A stretch of 6,829 nucleotides of DNA. Origin: Deltaproteobacteria bacterium. GTDB taxonomy: Bacteria > Desulfobacterota > Desulfobulbia > Desulfobulbales > Desulfobulbaceae. This document shows positions 6,573 through 6,829 of the stretch, piece by piece. The notes below the pieces were generated by a model. That model did no database searches. It had not been told where the DNA came from and was given only the letters and a program-made list of their open reading frames with translations. The translations under genes and the position numbers were made by a program. Location of the stretch: assembly GCA_024277485.1 (NCBI GenBank), contig JAJRVA010000152.1, positions 1-6,829 on the forward strand, given 5' to 3'. Numbering within the stretch: the stretch's first letter is position 1; every line of letters starts with the position of its first letter.

Positions 6573-6776
6573 TTACAGCCTTTCAACATTCTGCGCTGAC
6601 GGACCTTTCTGACCTTCAACGACCTCGAAGCTGACACGTTCTCCCTCTGCGAGAGTCTTGAAGCCACTTTGAGACTGGATTGCGGAATAATGGACAAAAA
6701 CATCACCACCTTCATCCTGCTCAATAAAACCGAATCCTTTTGACTCATTAAACCATTTCACTTTACCTTCTGCCAT
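6573..6776 (-). CDS. CspA-family cold shock protein
   Basis: A 67-residue single cold-shock domain (OB-fold beta barrel) that binds single-stranded RNA and DNA and acts as an RNA chaperone. The two nucleic-acid-binding motifs are intact: RNP1 KGFGFI (13-18) and RNP2 VFVHY (26-30). Trp8, Phe16, Phe18, Phe27 and His29 correspond to the aromatic binding face. The start [10 protein letters not shown] is the standard family N-terminus and is preceded by AGGAG at 8 bases. An upstream in-frame ATG at 6806 would add ten non-homologous residues and is rejected. A strong intrinsic terminator follows. Whether the gene is cold-inducible cannot be told, because the long leader typical of inducible csp genes would lie beyond the right edge of the window. 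Confidence 0.97.
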   Translation of the reverse strand: MAEGKVKWFNESKGFGFIEQDEGGDVFVHYSAIQSQSGFKTLAEGERVSFEVVEGQKGPSAQNVERL

Positions 6777-6784
6777 TACAACTA

Positions 6785-6789
6785 CTCCT
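6785..6789 (-). promoter_or_regulatory. Ribosome binding site that decides the cold shock gene start
   Basis: AGGAG on the minus strand (CTCCT on plus) lies 8 bases from the ATG at 6776-6774. It falls inside the longer open frame that begins at 6806, which supports the shorter, family-typical protein. Confidence 0.85.
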
Positions 6790-6829
6790 AGTACTACCGG
6801 ATCCATCAGGGAACCGCTTTTGATGTTTG

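Noticed and set aside
1..6829. CRISPR arrays, tRNA or rRNA genes, insertion sequences, phage genes
   Set aside because: No regularly spaced repeats, no tRNA-like cloverleaf segment, no transposase or integrase frame, and no terminal inverted repeats were seen on either strand.

Overview
The window looks like chromosome from a Gram-negative, delta-proteobacterium-like organism (Desulfobacterota is my best guess). The grounds are moderate-to-high GC coding sequence, a sucrose synthase/fructokinase locus of the bacterial type, an RRM protein beside a cold shock protein, and an XRE-PAS regulator. The taxonomic call is inference; no rRNA or marker gene is present.

Left part (1-3593): a divergent sucrose-metabolism locus. 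At the left edge, on the minus strand, are the first 17 codons of what I read as a sucrose-phosphate synthase gene, which runs out of the window. It is preceded by a very good sigma70-type promoter (104-131, minus). On the plus strand a PfkB-family fructokinase (280-1164, TTG start) overlaps by 4 bases a full-length sucrose synthase (1161-3593). Together these would make sucrose (SPS), cleave it reversibly to NDP-glucose and fructose (SuSy), and return fructose to fructose-6-phosphate (fructokinase). That is a closed sucrose / sugar-nucleotide cycle of the kind used for compatible solute or glycogen-linked carbon storage. The roughly 230 bp between the divergent genes holds the promoters and a perfect 10-bp palindrome.

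Middle (3663-4973, minus): a 436-residue protein of unknown function, convergent with sucrose synthase. I see no confident named domain. Several segments in its second half line up, in order, with landmarks of RelA/SpoT (ppGpp synthetase) proteins, which makes it the most interesting object in the window.

Right-middle (4974-5982): an AT-rich divergent intergenic region, then a GTG-started 245-residue one-component regulator with an XRE helix-turn-helix, a linker helix and a PAS sensor domain.

Right end (6167-6776, minus): two small nucleic-acid-binding genes in tandem, a CspA-family cold shock protein and a single-RRM RNA-binding protein. A near-perfect intrinsic terminator lies between them, so they are probably separate transcription units. 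The stretches 52-279, 3594-3662, 4974-5244 and 5983-6166 contain no gene that I can support.
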